Shown: positions 52,015-62,727, counted from the stretch's first letter. The stretch: 64,000 nucleotides of DNA from Ornatilinea apprima (GCF_001306115.1 NZ_LGCL01000045.1:62001-126000), one strand, 5' to 3'. Numbers and translations are program-made. Notes: generated from the sequence alone by a model not told the origin.

Positions 52015-53943
52015 ATGACGGTAAAAACATCTCCATCTGGAAAGGGTATTCCCGAAGCGGTTCAGCTCAAAAGAAGAAACCCGGTGCCGAGCGATATTGA
52101 AGTCGCGCAAGCGGCAGAAATCAAACCCATTTCTGCGATTGCTGAAGCGCTGGGCTTGCTGCCGGAAGAAATTGAGTTTTATGGCCCCACCAAGGCGAAG
52201 GTGAAGCTGGAAGTGTTGGATCGGCTGAAGGATGTGCCCGATGGAAAGTACGTTGATGTTACCGCCATTACCCCAACTCCTTTGGGGGAGGGAAAAACCA
52301 CCACAACGGTTGGCTTAAGCCAGGCGTTGGGGGCGCACCTGGGTAAAAGCGTGATCACCTGCATTCGCCAGCCCAGCCAGGGTCCTACCTTTGGGATTAA
52401 AGGCGGGGCAGCCGGCGGCGGCTACAGCCAGGTGATCCCGATGGAGGATTTTAACCTGCACCTGACCGGCGACATTCACGCCATTACCGCGGCCAACAAC
52501 CTGCTGGCGGCGGCAATTGATGTGCGCATGCTGCACGAATCGACGCAAACCGATGAGCAGTTATTCGACCGCCTGTGCCCGAAAGATAAGCAAGGCAAGC
52601 GTCATTTCTCGATTAATATGTACCCGCGCCTGAAAAAACTGGGCATTGACAAAACCGACCCGGAAGAGCTGACCGAAGAAGAGCGCGGCCGCTTCGCGCG
52701 GTTGGATATTGACCCGAACAGCATCACCTGGCGGCGGGGCATCGATACCAGCGACCGTATGCTGCGCTCGATCACGATTGGCGAAGGGCCGAAAGAAAAG
52801 GGCAACTCGCGCAAAACCGGTTTCGACATCACCGTTGCCAGTGAGGTGATGGCCATTCTGGCGCTGACGACCAGCCTGCAGGATATGCGCGAGCGGTTTG
52901 GGCGGATTGTGATTGGGGTGAGCCGCAATGGCGAACCGGTCACCGCGGACGATCTGGGTGCGGCCGGGGCGATGACCGTGCTGATGAAAGACGCTATCAA
53001 ACCGACTCTGATGCAAACCCTGGAAGGCACGCCGGTGTTTGTGCACGCCGGGCCGTTTGCCAATATTGCCCACGGCAACAGCTCCATTCTGGCGGATTTG
53101 ATCGGCCTGAAACTGGCCGATTACGTGGTGACAGAGTCCGGCTTCGGCGCGGACATGGGCATGGAAAAGTTTTTTGACATCAAGTGCCGCTATTCGGGGC
53201 GAATTCCGAATGTGGTGGTGCTGGTAGCGACGGTGCGCGCGCTGAAAATGCACGGCGGCGGCCCGGCGGTGGTGGCGGGCAAGCCGTTGGATAAAGAGTA
53301 CACGGAAGAAAACCTGGAACTGCTGCGGGCGGGGATTGAAAACATGCTGCACCATATTAAGACGGCGCGCAAGTTTGGCATCCCGGTGGTGGTGGCGGTG
53401 AACCAGTTCTTCACCGATACCGAAGCAGAGCTGGAGCTGGTGCGCAAAGCGGCCGTGGAAGAGGGCGGTGCGGAAGCGGCGGTGGTGTGCAAGCATTGGG
53501 AGCTGGGTGGCGAAGGCGCGATTGACCTGGCCAAGGCCGTGGTAGAAGCCGCCGAGAAGCCTTCTCATTTCCAATTCCTGTATGATCTGAACCTCTCGAT
53601 TAAAGAAAAAATTGAGATCATCGCGCGGGAAGTTTACGGCGCCGACGGCGTGGATTACCTGCCGGAAGCCGAAGCGCGCATCGAAGACTACACCCGCCTG
53701 GGTTTTGACAAGCTGCCGATTTGCATGGCGAAAACGCACCTGAGCCTGAGCCATGATCCCTCGCTGAAGGGTGTGCCAAAGGGCTACCGCATTCCGATCC
53801 GCGACATTCGCGCCTCGGTGGGGGCGGGCTTTATTTATCCGCTGCTGGGGGCGATGAGCACCATGCCCGGTCTGCCGACGCGCCCGGCGTTCTACGATGT
53901 GGATATTGATATGGAAACCGGCCGCGTGGTGGGACTGTTCTAA
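52015..53943 (+). CDS. fhs: Formate-tetrahydrofolate ligase, long eukaryote-like form
   Basis: The 642 aa enzyme makes 10-formyl-THF from formate, ATP and THF. The ATP loop [13 protein letters not shown] is at residues 86-98; the substrate region [21 protein letters not shown] and [14 protein letters not shown] are conserved. It is longer than the usual bacterial enzyme (about 555 aa). Residues 171-225 form an insert, and the following [19 protein letters not shown] and [12 protein letters not shown] read like the synthetase domain of animal MTHFD1. The start ATG has AAGGAG 8 nt upstream. Its neighbours are not folate genes. Confidence 0.95.
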   Translation: MTVKTSPSGKGIPEAVQLKRRNPVPSDIEVAQAAEIKPISAIAEALGLLPEEIEFYGPTKAKVKLEVLDRLKDVPDGKYVDVTAITPTPLGEGKTTTTVGLSQALGAHLGKSVITCIRQPSQGPTFGIKGGAAGGGYSQVIPMEDFNLHLTGDIHAITAANNLLAAAIDVRMLHESTQTDEQLFDRLCPKDKQGKRHFSINMYPRLKKLGIDKTDPEELTEEERGRFARLDIDPNSITWRRGIDTSDRMLRSITIGEGPKEKGNSRKTGFDITVASEVMAILALTTSLQDMRERFGRIVIGVSRNGEPVTADDLGAAGAMTVLMKDAIKPTLMQTLEGTPVFVHAGPFANIAHGNSSILADLIGLKLADYVVTESGFGADMGMEKFFDIKCRYSGRIPNVVVLVATVRALKMHGGGPAVVAGKPLDKEYTEENLELLRAGIENMLHHIKTARKFGIPVVVAVNQFFTDTEAELELVRKAAVEEGGAEAAVVCKHWELGGEGAIDLAKAVVEAAEKPSHFQFLYDLNLSIKEKIEIIAREVYGADGVDYLPEAEARIEDYTRLGFDKLPICMAKTHLSLSHDPSLKGVPKGYRIPIRDIRASVGAGFIYPLLGAMSTMPGLPTRPAFYDVDIDMETGRVVGLF

Positions 53944-53965
53944 ACCCAATCTGAAGGACTGCCAG

Positions 53966-53999
53966 ACCGGCCTGCGTTCAATCGCGGGCCGGTTTTTTA
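53966..53999 (+). terminator. Terminator after fhs
   Basis: ACCGGCC (53966-53972) and GGCCGGT (53987-53993) with a 14 nt loop and TTTTTT. Confidence 0.88.
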
Positions 54000-54120
54000 T
54001 TGTGCATAAGGTGCTGGAAAAAGAGCATCTGAAATATTGAAAATCATGGAATTTCCGGCCCTCAAAAAGAGGATTTGTGGTACATTGGAGGCATTCCACC
54101 TGCCAGGAGACCAGACAACG

Positions 54121-55425
54121 ATGAATACGAACGCTGATATTTTCCCGATGAGCTATCAACGAGACAGCGCGGGCAGGATGCAGATCGCCGGTTGTGATGT
54201 CAACGCGCTCTGCGACCAGTGGGGAACGCCGCTGTATTTACTGGACGGCCGTACGGTACGCGAACAGGCCGCGAGCCTGGCGCGCTGGGGCGCAGCGCAC
54301 TATGCAGGGAAGTTCACGGTCGCGTACGCCTCGAAGGCGTATTTGTCGCTGAAATTTGCCGAAAAACTGGCGGCTATGCCGGTAGGAATTGACACCGTGA
54401 GCCTGGGCGAGATGAAAATCGCGCGCAAGGCGGGTTTTGATGGCGAGCGCGTGCATTTGCATGGCAACGGTAAAACGGAAGCTGAGCTGCGCTTCGCGTT
54501 GGAATGGGGCATCGACGCGATTGTCGTGGATAGCCCGGAAGAATTGCAGTTTCTGGCCCGCCTGGCCGAAAATCGGCAGACCCAGGCGCGCATCTGGCTG
54601 CGGATTACCCCAGGGGTGGATGTGGATACGCACCCGCACGTGCAAACCGGGCAAACGGGTAGTAAATTTGGCATTTCAATCCCTGACGGGCAAGCCGAAG
54701 CGCTGATCCGACAGGCGCTGGGCGAGCCGTGGCTGGCGCTGACCGGGCTGCATATTCACCTGGGTTCGCAAATTTTTGACGCCGCGCCGTACCAGAAGGC
54801 TGTGGAGCAGTTATGTCTTCTGGCGGAGCGGGCGGGATATATCCCGCAGAAGATCAGCACCGGTGGGGGCTGGGGCGTGCGCTATGTGCCGCAACATGCC
54901 GAGAATGATGGCGAGCGCTGGATCCGCGCGGTGAGTGAGACGCTGATGATGGAAAGCGGCAAGCGCGGCTGGCCGCTGCCAGAGCTGGTGTTGGAACCCG
55001 GCCGCTGGATGGCAGCGCGCGCGGGCGTGGCGGTGTATTCGGTAACCACATCCAAGACCAATGGTGAGGGCGTGTATGTCATCGCGCTGGATGGCGGCAT
55101 GGCCGATAATCCCCGGCCGGCGATGTATTCGGCCAGTTACATAGCCGAACTGGCAGCGCGCGAAATGCCGGAGGCGCGGCGCGAAAGCATGCTGGTGGGA
55201 AAGTTCTGTGAGACGGGGGATATTCTCATCCCTTCGATTCAAATGCCGGAAGTGCGGCGCGGAGAGCGGATCGCCATGCCGGCGGCAGGGGCGTACCAGA
55301 TCAGCATGGCGTCCAATTACAACCTGGCAGCACGCCCGGCAGTTTTGTGGCTGGAGGACGGCAAGGCGGAAGTTCTACAGCAGCGCGAAGACCCCGGCGA
55401 GCGGGGCTATTGGATGGGGGAATAA
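54121..55425 (+). CDS. lysA: Diaminopimelate decarboxylase
   Basis: The 434 aa fold III PLP enzyme forms lysine from meso-diaminopimelate. The PLP Lys lies in VAYASKAYLSLK near residue 65; the glycine-rich phosphate loop is STGGGWGVRY; GKFCETGDIL near 365 holds the catalytic Cys and Glu; QISMASNYNL is at the end. The start at 54121 gives the usual length; the earlier ATG at 54037 would add 28 residues without family similarity. GGAG lies 14 bp upstream. It converges on the dinG-like gene with 13 bp between. Confidence 0.94.
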   Translation: MNTNADIFPMSYQRDSAGRMQIAGCDVNALCDQWGTPLYLLDGRTVREQAASLARWGAAHYAGKFTVAYASKAYLSLKFAEKLAAMPVGIDTVSLGEMKIARKAGFDGERVHLHGNGKTEAELRFALEWGIDAIVVDSPEELQFLARLAENRQTQARIWLRITPGVDVDTHPHVQTGQTGSKFGISIPDGQAEALIRQALGEPWLALTGLHIHLGSQIFDAAPYQKAVEQLCLLAERAGYIPQKISTGGGWGVRYVPQHAENDGERWIRAVSETLMMESGKRGWPLPELVLEPGRWMAARAGVAVYSVTTSKTNGEGVYVIALDGGMADNPRPAMYSASYIAELAAREMPEARRESMLVGKFCETGDILIPSIQMPEVRRGERIAMPAAGAYQISMASNYNLAARPAVLWLEDGKAEVLQQREDPGERGYWMGE

Positions 55426-55438
55426 AGAAAGCGGAAAA

Positions 55439-58234
55439 TTAGATGTTCAACCAGCGCTGCGCCTGGCCGGGCAGGTCGCTCATTTTGCCCACGCGGCGGG
55501 TGCATTCGGGCAGCGATTCGATGAACATGCGCCCGTAGCGTTTGGTGAGGATGCGCTTATCGAGCACTACGGCAATGCCGCGGTCCGATTCGGTGCGGAT
55601 GAGTCGGCCAAATCCCTGGCGGAAGCGCAGAATGGCTTCGGGCAGGCTGTATTCGTTGAAGGGGTCTTCAAAGGTCTCTGAACGGGCGGCGATGATCGGG
55701 TCGGAGGGCACGTCGAACGGCAGGCGTGTGATCACCAGCACGGAAAGAGCCTCGCCGGGGATGTCCACGCCTTCCCAGAAGGAGCGCGTTCCTAATAAAA
55801 CCGCTTTTTCCGAGGCTTTGAAATTTTCCAGCAGGCTGCTGGCCGACGCGCCTTCGCCCTGCTCGTAAACCTGAATCCCGTGGTCGGCCAGGAAAGGCCC
55901 GATGCTGGCAGAGGTTTTTTTGAGTTGGGCGTATGAGGTAAACAGAACCAGCATGCGCCCGCTGGTGGCCACGGCAAGGCTGCGAACGGTGTGTTCCAGG
56001 CTGCGCTGATAAGCGCTGGCATTGGCCGGTTCGGGAATGTCGTCGGTGATATAAAGCAGGGCGGCGGTTTCGTAATCGAAAGGTGAGCCTAAAGCAAGCT
56101 CATCGGCGTCGGAGGCGAAGAGGCGGTTGCGCAGGTAGTCGAACTCGCCGTTGGCGGTGAGCGTGGCCGAGGTAACGATCACGCTGGTTTTCTCCAGCCA
56201 TAAGTATTTCTCCATCAGCGGGCCGATGTGCAGCGGGGCAATGTTGAGCGAAAGCTGGTTGCGGTTGGGCTTGACCTCGACCCAATAAATGGAGTCGGTG
56301 TTGGAATCAGTCACCATCGAAGCCATCTGCTGGTGCGTTTCACTCAAGCGCCGAAAAACGTTGGACAGGTTGCCCAGGCTGTCTTCCAGATCGTTATCCG
56401 AGGAGTCGGAATATGTTCCCAGCGATTTGATCAATTGGGTCAGCAGGTTGAGGAGCAGCTTGAAGGTCTCGCTGGCGGCGTCCCAGGCGATTTCCACTTC
56501 CGTCCAGGCAGGCTGGGTGCGGGTAGCCGGAGTAATGCGTTCCTGTTGGCCGTAGGCGCCCACCGGGCGACCTTCGCGCTGTTCTTGCAGGAAGAGATCG
56601 AGCGATTTGAAGAAGCTGGTGATGTCGTGCTCGAGGCGGAAGTTGAGATCGGTCTGGCGCACAACGGCCTGATTCAAGGCCGCGCCTTCGGCCGGGTTGA
56701 TTTTGCCCATCAGCAGGCGCTCGATGTGGCCGAGGACGCCGGTGTTGGTGCCGCCCAGCTCTTTGAGCATGCGGAAAAGATCGGCCTGATTGACTTCAAA
56801 GCTCAACGAGCTGGTTACCGCCGATTCGAGATGGTGGCCTTCGTCGATAATGAGGTATTCGTATTCGGGCAGCACGCGGTTGCCGGTAGCTACATCGGCC
56901 AGCAGCAGGGCGTGGTTGACAATGACGATGTGAGAGCTTTCGGCCGCGCGGCGCGACTGGTAGAAGGGGCAGACCCCGCCCAGCTTGCTCAGGCACTTTT
57001 CCTGCTTGCAGCCTTCGTTTTCGGCGGAGAGGCGCATCCACACTTCGCGCTCAATCGGTCCGTTCAGATTAATCTGGTTGCGGTCACCGTTGCCGCCTTC
57101 ATCCAACCAGACCAGAATCTTGGCCAAGACGCGCATCTCTTCCACCGTGTCGGGACCGCGCTGACGCATGGCTAACAGGCGCTGCGGGCAAAGATAATTG
57201 GAGCGGCCTTTCAATACCGTGGCGCGCAGATCCAGGTTGAGGGCGGCGGCCAGGTCGGGAACATCTTTGTTGATCAACTGGTCTTGCAGGTTAATGGTGT
57301 TGGTTGAGATCACCACGCGCATACCATTTTGAATCGACCACAAGGCAGCCGGAATGAGATAGGCAAAAGATTTGCCGGTGCCGGTGCCCGCCTCAACCAT
57401 GAGATGGCGGCCATCGGAAATGGCCTTTGTAACGGCGCGCAGCATTTCTACCTGCTGCTGGCGCTGCTCGTAGCCCGCGAAGTAGGCCGAGAATGGCCCG
57501 CCGTATTCCAACAATGCCGAGACCTCTTCTGGGTCGAGGGGCGTGATCTGCCCGGCTGGCTCCAGGGGAATGCCATTATCAAATGGATGCAGCACCTGAC
57601 TGGTGAGGATATGGCTTTTCTCGCCGGCTTTGACCGGTTCATAAGCGCGGTTTTTAAGAATACTTTGGAAAACATAAGACGCGCCCCAATCAAAAGGCTC
57701 GCTCAGGCGCACAAACTCCGCGATGCGCTCGAGGGGCAGCTGCATGGCGCGCTGCACCAGCGCCTGGTAGACGGCAGTGGTTAGCTGAGCGTCGTAGAGG
57801 GCGCGGTGCGCGTCGCCGGGAAGAATGATGCCCAGCGCCTGCCCCAGCGCCGATAGATTGTAACGCCCGGCGGTGGGCATCAGCACAGAAGCCAGCTCGT
57901 AGGTGTCGATCACCTGGTTGTTTTGCAGAATGCGGTTTCGCTGCAAAAAGGAAAGGTCAAACTGGATGTTCTGCCCAAGAATGGGTGAATTACCCACAAA
58001 ATCGGCAAATTCCTGGATGACCTCTTGAATTTCGGGTGCCTTATAGACCATCTCATTGGAAATGCCAGTGAGTTGGGTGATGAAGGGCGGGATGGGCTGG
58101 CGGGGTTTGATGAGCGTGGTCCACTCATCTTCGACGCGCTTGCCGTTAAATCGGACAGCGCCGATCTCGATGATTTCGTCCCGATAGGGATCCAGACCGG
58201 TGGTTTCAATATCCAGGGCAACAATGGAAGGCAT
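55439..58234 (-). CDS. DinG-type helicase with N-terminal DEDD exonuclease
   Basis: A 931 aa protein of the exonuclease-DinG fusion type. The N-terminal exonuclease (1-170) has ALDIETTGLDPYRDEIIEIG. The XPD-like helicase follows: Walker A MVEAGTGTGKSFAYL near residue 280, four cysteines (CPQR, EGCKQEKC, GGVCPF) placed for an iron-sulphur cluster near 350-430, DEGHHLES in place of DEAH, and QGFGRLIRTESDRG near the C-terminus. It unwinds DNA or R-loops 5'-to-3'. The ATG at 58234 has an extended -10 box 6 nt upstream, so the message is probably leaderless. Confidence 0.93.
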   Translation of the reverse strand: MPSIVALDIETTGLDPYRDEIIEIGAVRFNGKRVEDEWTTLIKPRQPIPPFITQLTGISNEMVYKAPEIQEVIQEFADFVGNSPILGQNIQFDLSFLQRNRILQNNQVIDTYELASVLMPTAGRYNLSALGQALGIILPGDAHRALYDAQLTTAVYQALVQRAMQLPLERIAEFVRLSEPFDWGASYVFQSILKNRAYEPVKAGEKSHILTSQVLHPFDNGIPLEPAGQITPLDPEEVSALLEYGGPFSAYFAGYEQRQQQVEMLRAVTKAISDGRHLMVEAGTGTGKSFAYLIPAALWSIQNGMRVVISTNTINLQDQLINKDVPDLAAALNLDLRATVLKGRSNYLCPQRLLAMRQRGPDTVEEMRVLAKILVWLDEGGNGDRNQINLNGPIEREVWMRLSAENEGCKQEKCLSKLGGVCPFYQSRRAAESSHIVIVNHALLLADVATGNRVLPEYEYLIIDEGHHLESAVTSSLSFEVNQADLFRMLKELGGTNTGVLGHIERLLMGKINPAEGAALNQAVVRQTDLNFRLEHDITSFFKSLDLFLQEQREGRPVGAYGQQERITPATRTQPAWTEVEIAWDAASETFKLLLNLLTQLIKSLGTYSDSSDNDLEDSLGNLSNVFRRLSETHQQMASMVTDSNTDSIYWVEVKPNRNQLSLNIAPLHIGPLMEKYLWLEKTSVIVTSATLTANGEFDYLRNRLFASDADELALGSPFDYETAALLYITDDIPEPANASAYQRSLEHTVRSLAVATSGRMLVLFTSYAQLKKTSASIGPFLADHGIQVYEQGEGASASSLLENFKASEKAVLLGTRSFWEGVDIPGEALSVLVITRLPFDVPSDPIIAARSETFEDPFNEYSLPEAILRFRQGFGRLIRTESDRGIAVVLDKRILTKRYGRMFIESLPECTRRVGKMSDLPGQAQRWLNI

Positions 58235-58240
58235 GCGAGG

Positions 58241-58249
58241 ATTATACCA
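58241..58249 (-). promoter_or_regulatory. Extended -10 promoter of dinG-like gene, leaderless
   Basis: Minus strand TGGTATAAT, then exactly 6 nt, then the ATG at 58234. Confidence 0.65.
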
Positions 58250-58325
58250 CTCCAAAAGAGAGAAAATCGACGGATTTCAGAACAGATTTTCTGAACTAGC
58301 CAGGCGGCAGCGGCGATCTTGATTG

Positions 58326-58334
58326 TGATATGAT
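58326..58334 (+). promoter_or_regulatory. Extended -10 promoter of GH36 gene
   Basis: TGATATGAT (TG-n-TATGAT), 80 bp before the ATG. Confidence 0.4.
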
Positions 58335-58413
58335 ATTGGCAGTGGACTGCCTGGCGCGGTCCTGGTTTTCTTCCCTTTTTTCAACTGAATCCACTTCACA
58401 GGAGCAGACAGGT

Positions 58414-60798
58414 ATGCCAGATTACCAGACAGAAACGATGCGTTTGGCGTGCAATCCCGAATCAGGTTGTTTTGATATTTTCCCCCTGGGAAGTGGTAGA
58501 GAAGATCTGCCGCAAGTGGAAGACGCGCACATGCGGGTGGTCTATTGGCGAGAAAAGAAGCGGGTGGAATGGCTGAGCCGGAGCTGGACGCCAGTGAGCC
58601 GCTATGCCAACCAGGTAGAAGAGACCGCTCACGGGGAGACTGAACTGATTTTACTGGATGTGGGCGCGGATGAGGCGGGGTTGGCCGCCCAGATAACCTT
58701 TGGTTTGCCGCTGGAGCAGCCTTTTGTGATGTGGAAGATTAAAGTGACCAACCAGGGCGAAACGCCGCTGCGGATGGAACAGATGGATTTGCTGCGCATT
58801 GGGCAGGCAAGAGGGGGGAAAAAAAAGGGCAGCGTGTTGTTCCCCGGCGGGGGAAAGGCGCAGAACCTGGCGTTTTATTCGCATGGCTGGCAGTCGTGGT
58901 CGTGGACGGCGGCTTATGGACACGACGAAGCGGAAAAACGCAGCCGGCTGAAGTGGATTCAAAGCCCGCTGTTTATCAACGCGGGCACGCCCCAGCCGCG
59001 TCGGGCGGGCGATTACGCGGGCGATTTTTTTGGCGTGCTGGGCGACCGACAGCGGCGCGCGGCACTTTGGGTGGGCTTTTTGTCGCAGCGCGAGCAGTTT
59101 GGAACGGTAAAAGTTGAGCTAAACGATGAAATTAATTTGCGGGTATGGGCGAACTGCGACGGCGTGCTTTTAGACCCTGGAGAAAGCCTGGAAACCGACT
59201 GGGTGATGCTGCTGCCGCTGCATGTGGACTGCCCGGAAGAAGCGGCTGTCTACTTTGACGCGGCCGCGCGGGAGAACGGCGTTGGCGCGTTGAAGGAAAT
59301 CCCGGCCGGGTGGTGCTCGTGGTATGAGTTTTACCAGAACATCAGCGAGGAGAAAATCCGCGCCAACCTGACGGTGATTGAAGCGATGAAACCCCGCCTG
59401 CCACTGGGGCTGGTGCAGATTGACGACGGTTTTGAGCACGAAGTGGGTGATTGGCTGACCTTTCGCGCGGGTTTTCCTGACGGTGTGGCGGGTCTGGCGG
59501 CGGATATTTCGCGGGCGGGCTGCCAGGCGGGGCTGTGGCTGGCGCCATTTATTGTGCATCCCAGGTCGGATGTTTACCGAGACCACCCGGATTGGCTGCT
59601 GCGTCAGCGTAACGGCCGCCCGGTGAATGCCGGATTTATCTGGAATGTGTTTACCAGCGCGCTGGATCTGACTCACCCACAGGCGCAGGCGTATGTGCGC
59701 GAGGTGGTTCAAACCGCCGTTCGGGAATGGGGCTTTGATTATTTGAAGCTGGATTTCTTATACGCAGCGGTGGTGAAGGGCGGTTGTTACCACGACCCGA
59801 AAAAAACGCGCGCTCAGGTATTGCGGGACGCGCTGAAACTGATTCGCGAGGCGGCCGGCCCGCAGACGACTTTGCTGGCCTGCGGCTGCCCGATCGGCTC
59901 GGCGCTGGGGCTGTTCGACGCGATGCGCGTGGGCGCAGACGTGAGCGGAAGCTGGCGCCCGGCCTACGGCGGACTGGATTTTCTGTTCCGCGAAGAGCCC
60001 AATATGCCCAGCGCACGCAACGCGATTCAAAATGTGCTGACGCGCGCGCCGATGCACCGGCGCTGGTTTATCAACGACCCGGACTGCCTGGTGGTGCGGG
60101 AGCGCAGCCAGTTGAGCCTGGCAGAGGTGCAGTCGCTGGCAACGGTGATCGGTTTGAGCGGCGGGTCGCTGCTGCTGTCTGATGATCTGCCGGGGCTGCC
60201 GGTTGAGCGGCTGGAAATCGCGCGGGCGCTGCTGCCGACCCTGCGTGAATCGATGGTGGTGACGGATTGGTTTGACCGGGTAAGCCCGGAGCGCGCGCGG
60301 GTAGATTTGCGCGGCGCGGCCGGGGAATGGTGGGTGGCCGGGGTGTTCAACTGGAGTGATCAGGCAAAAATGATGGAGGTGCAGCGCAGTGAACTGGCTT
60401 GCCAGCCCGGCCGCGTACTGGTGCGCTCGTTTTGGGATGGGAAAAGCTGGGTGAGCGAGGCGGATGACGCGCTGTTCCGCGGGTGGCTTGAGGCGCACGG
60501 CTGCGCTCTGTTGGCGGTGCGCCCTCTGCCGGAAGCCGCGCCCGCGTACGCGGGCAGCAGCCTGCATTTTTCCCAGGGAATGGAAGTGCAGGAGTGGCTT
60601 GTTCATAAGCAGAGCCTGTCCGCGCGGCTGGGTCTGGGGCGCAGCCTGGGCGGCGTGGTGGACCTTCACCTGCCGGGGCGCTTGACCAGCGCCGAGTGGA
60701 ACGGACAGCACCTGCACGCTGAGCAGATGCCGGGCGGCGTTATGCGGTTTTCCGTCCCTGAAAGCGATGGCGGCTGGCTGACCGTTGCCTGGGAATGA
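58414..60798 (+). CDS. GH36-type alpha-galactosidase
   Basis: The 794 aa protein has an N-terminal beta domain (1-290) and a TIM barrel starting near WCSWYEFYQNISEE. The nucleophile Asp is in FDYLKLDFLYA near residue 450, and the acid/base Asp in MRVGADVSGSW near 515. It should split terminal alpha-galactose from oligosaccharides in the cytoplasm, as there is no signal peptide. GGAG precedes the ATG at 58414. Its stop touches the stop of the converging ABC gene with no base in between. Confidence 0.88.
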   Translation: MPDYQTETMRLACNPESGCFDIFPLGSGREDLPQVEDAHMRVVYWREKKRVEWLSRSWTPVSRYANQVEETAHGETELILLDVGADEAGLAAQITFGLPLEQPFVMWKIKVTNQGETPLRMEQMDLLRIGQARGGKKKGSVLFPGGGKAQNLAFYSHGWQSWSWTAAYGHDEAEKRSRLKWIQSPLFINAGTPQPRRAGDYAGDFFGVLGDRQRRAALWVGFLSQREQFGTVKVELNDEINLRVWANCDGVLLDPGESLETDWVMLLPLHVDCPEEAAVYFDAAARENGVGALKEIPAGWCSWYEFYQNISEEKIRANLTVIEAMKPRLPLGLVQIDDGFEHEVGDWLTFRAGFPDGVAGLAADISRAGCQAGLWLAPFIVHPRSDVYRDHPDWLLRQRNGRPVNAGFIWNVFTSALDLTHPQAQAYVREVVQTAVREWGFDYLKLDFLYAAVVKGGCYHDPKKTRAQVLRDALKLIREAAGPQTTLLACGCPIGSALGLFDAMRVGADVSGSWRPAYGGLDFLFREEPNMPSARNAIQNVLTRAPMHRRWFINDPDCLVVRERSQLSLAEVQSLATVIGLSGGSLLLSDDLPGLPVERLEIARALLPTLRESMVVTDWFDRVSPERARVDLRGAAGEWWVAGVFNWSDQAKMMEVQRSELACQPGRVLVRSFWDGKSWVSEADDALFRGWLEAHGCALLAVRPLPEAAPAYAGSSLHFSQGMEVQEWLVHKQSLSARLGLGRSLGGVVDLHLPGRLTSAEWNGQHLHAEQMPGGVMRFSVPESDGGWLTVAWE

Positions 60799-62727
60799 TT
60801 ACTGGCCGTTCGCAGCGGGTTTGTGACCTTCGGCGAACTGGGTCTGGTAGAGGTGCGCGTACAGCCCGCCAGCCGCCAACAGACTGGTGTGATTGCCGCG
60901 CTCGACAATGCGCCCGCGATCTATCACCAGAATCTGATCGGCAGCCAGAATGGTGCTGAGACGGTGAGCGATGACGATGCTGGTGCGGCCAGCCATCACG
61001 CGGCGCAGAGCTTCTTGAATCAGGGACTCCGATTCGCTGTCGAGATGGCTGGTGGCTTCATCGAGGACGAGGATGCGCGGATTTTTGAGGATGACGCGCG
61101 CCAGGGCAAGTCGCTGTTTCTCGCCGCCGCTCAAGCGGTAGCCGCGCTCACCGACGATGGTGTTGTAGCCATCCGGCAGGGCGGCGATAAAATTGTGAAT
61201 GTTGGCCGCGCGGGCGGCGTCTTCAATTTCCTGGTCGCTGGCGTCCAACTTCGCGTAGATTAAGTTGGTGCGGATAGTGTCGTGAAAGAGGTGCGTCTCC
61301 TGGGTGACCATGCCGATCATTGAGGAGAGAAAGTCCAATGACAGCTCGCGAATGTCCACCCCGTCCAGGCGCACGCAGCCAGCGCCAGGGTCGTAGAGGC
61401 GGGGAATCAGATAGGTGAGGGTGGTTTTGCCGGCCCCGGATGGGCCAACCAGGGCTACCAACTGGCCGGGATGGGCAGAAAAGCTGATATCTTCCAGGGC
61501 GGTTTCCCTCGCTTGCGAGAGCGCTGGGGCTGTCTGCGGCGCGTCTCCGGAGAGGACAGCCGAAACCTGGTCTACCTGGCCATATCGGCGCACGTCTTTA
61601 AGCAGGTTTTTTTCATCGATGCCGTAATGAAAAGTTACGTTCTCAAATGAAAGCTCTCCGCGCGGTTGGGTGATCGTTACCGGATGCGGGCTTTCCTGAA
61701 TTTCCAGGGGGAGATCGATGACTTCAAACACGCGCTCAAAGCTGACCACTGAGGTGGCAAATTCCACGGGTGCGGTGGCTAATCCCTGCAGCGAACCGTA
61801 CAGTGAAGAGAGATACGAACCAAAAGCCACAATCGTGCCGACGGTGAACGCTTTCTGGATGACGAAATACCCACCCAAACCGTACACCAGGGCGGTGCCC
61901 ACCGCGCTGAGCAATCCGATGATGACGAAAAACGAATTGCCCACCACGGCGCGGCGAATACCCAGGTCGCGCACGCGGCTGGCGCGTTCGGTGAAACGCT
62001 CGTCTTCCAGGGTGGTGCGGCCAAAGAGCTTGACCAGCAGCGCGCCGCCGATGCTCAAGGTCTCGTTGATCATGGCGTTCATGCGCGCGTTGTGATCCAT
62101 CTGCTCGCGGGCCAGGTCGCGCAGGCGGCTGCCCAGAGCGCGGGCGGCCAGCAGAAAGAGGGGCAAAATGACGATCGAGACGAGGGTGAGTCGCCATTCG
62201 AGGGTGAGCATCACCGCCAGCACCCCCACCACTTCAATCAGATCGGTGATGATGTTGACAATCGTGTTGCTGATGGCGTTCTGCGCGCCGACCACATCGT
62301 TGTTGAGGCGGCTCATGATTTCGCCGATGCGGGTGTGGGTAAAGAAGTTCAGCGACATGCGCTGGATATGGGAAAACAGCGCGACGCGCAAGTCAAAGAT
62401 GACGCCTTCCCCGACTTGGGCGTTGAGCTTGCGGCGAATAACGTTGACCCCGCCGCCAATAGCCGGAATGAGGAGCAGTCCCAGAGAAAGGAGTACAAGC
62501 CGGTTCAGGTCTCCGGCGGGGATGGCGCGGTCAATCAGCTCGCGGATGATCAAGGGGGTAAGCAGGGTGAAGCCGGTGCCGACCAGAATCAGCAGGAGCA
62601 TGCCCAGTATCTTCCAGCCGTAGGGACGGGCGTACGCGAGAACGCGCTTCATCAAAGCCCAGGTAACTTTGGTTGGTTCCGATTCCGAGCGGAAATAGTG
62701 CATCAATCCCATGCCGTGTGTGCCCAT
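60799..62727 (-). CDS. ABC exporter, fused membrane and ATPase domains
   Basis: The 642 aa half-transporter has six hydrophobic segments in residues 35-340 and an ATPase domain from about 410: Walker A GPSGAGKTTLTYL, Q-loop MIGMVTQET, signature RLSGGEKQRLAL, Walker B ILVLDEATSHLD. It is of the MsbA/LmrA type and could export lipids or drugs as a dimer. Between residues 365 and 420 it has a longer link than usual. AGGAAG lies before the ATG. A neighbouring partner is not seen, so it probably works as a homodimer. Confidence 0.93.
   Translation of the reverse strand: MGTHGMGLMHYFRSESEPTKVTWALMKRVLAYARPYGWKILGMLLLILVGTGFTLLTPLIIRELIDRAIPAGDLNRLVLLSLGLLLIPAIGGGVNVIRRKLNAQVGEGVIFDLRVALFSHIQRMSLNFFTHTRIGEIMSRLNNDVVGAQNAISNTIVNIITDLIEVVGVLAVMLTLEWRLTLVSIVILPLFLLAARALGSRLRDLAREQMDHNARMNAMINETLSIGGALLVKLFGRTTLEDERFTERASRVRDLGIRRAVVGNSFFVIIGLLSAVGTALVYGLGGYFVIQKAFTVGTIVAFGSYLSSLYGSLQGLATAPVEFATSVVSFERVFEVIDLPLEIQESPHPVTITQPRGELSFENVTFHYGIDEKNLLKDVRRYGQVDQVSAVLSGDAPQTAPALSQARETALEDISFSAHPGQLVALVGPSGAGKTTLTYLIPRLYDPGAGCVRLDGVDIRELSLDFLSSMIGMVTQETHLFHDTIRTNLIYAKLDASDQEIEDAARAANIHNFIAALPDGYNTIVGERGYRLSGGEKQRLALARVILKNPRILVLDEATSHLDSESESLIQEALRRVMAGRTSIVIAHRLSTILAADQILVIDRGRIVERGNHTSLLAAGGLYAHLYQTQFAEGHKPAANGQ

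Noticed and set aside
52561..54159. 532-codon minus-strand open frame across fhs
   Set aside because: Low-complexity His/Arg/Gln translation, mirror of the well-conserved fhs coding strand.
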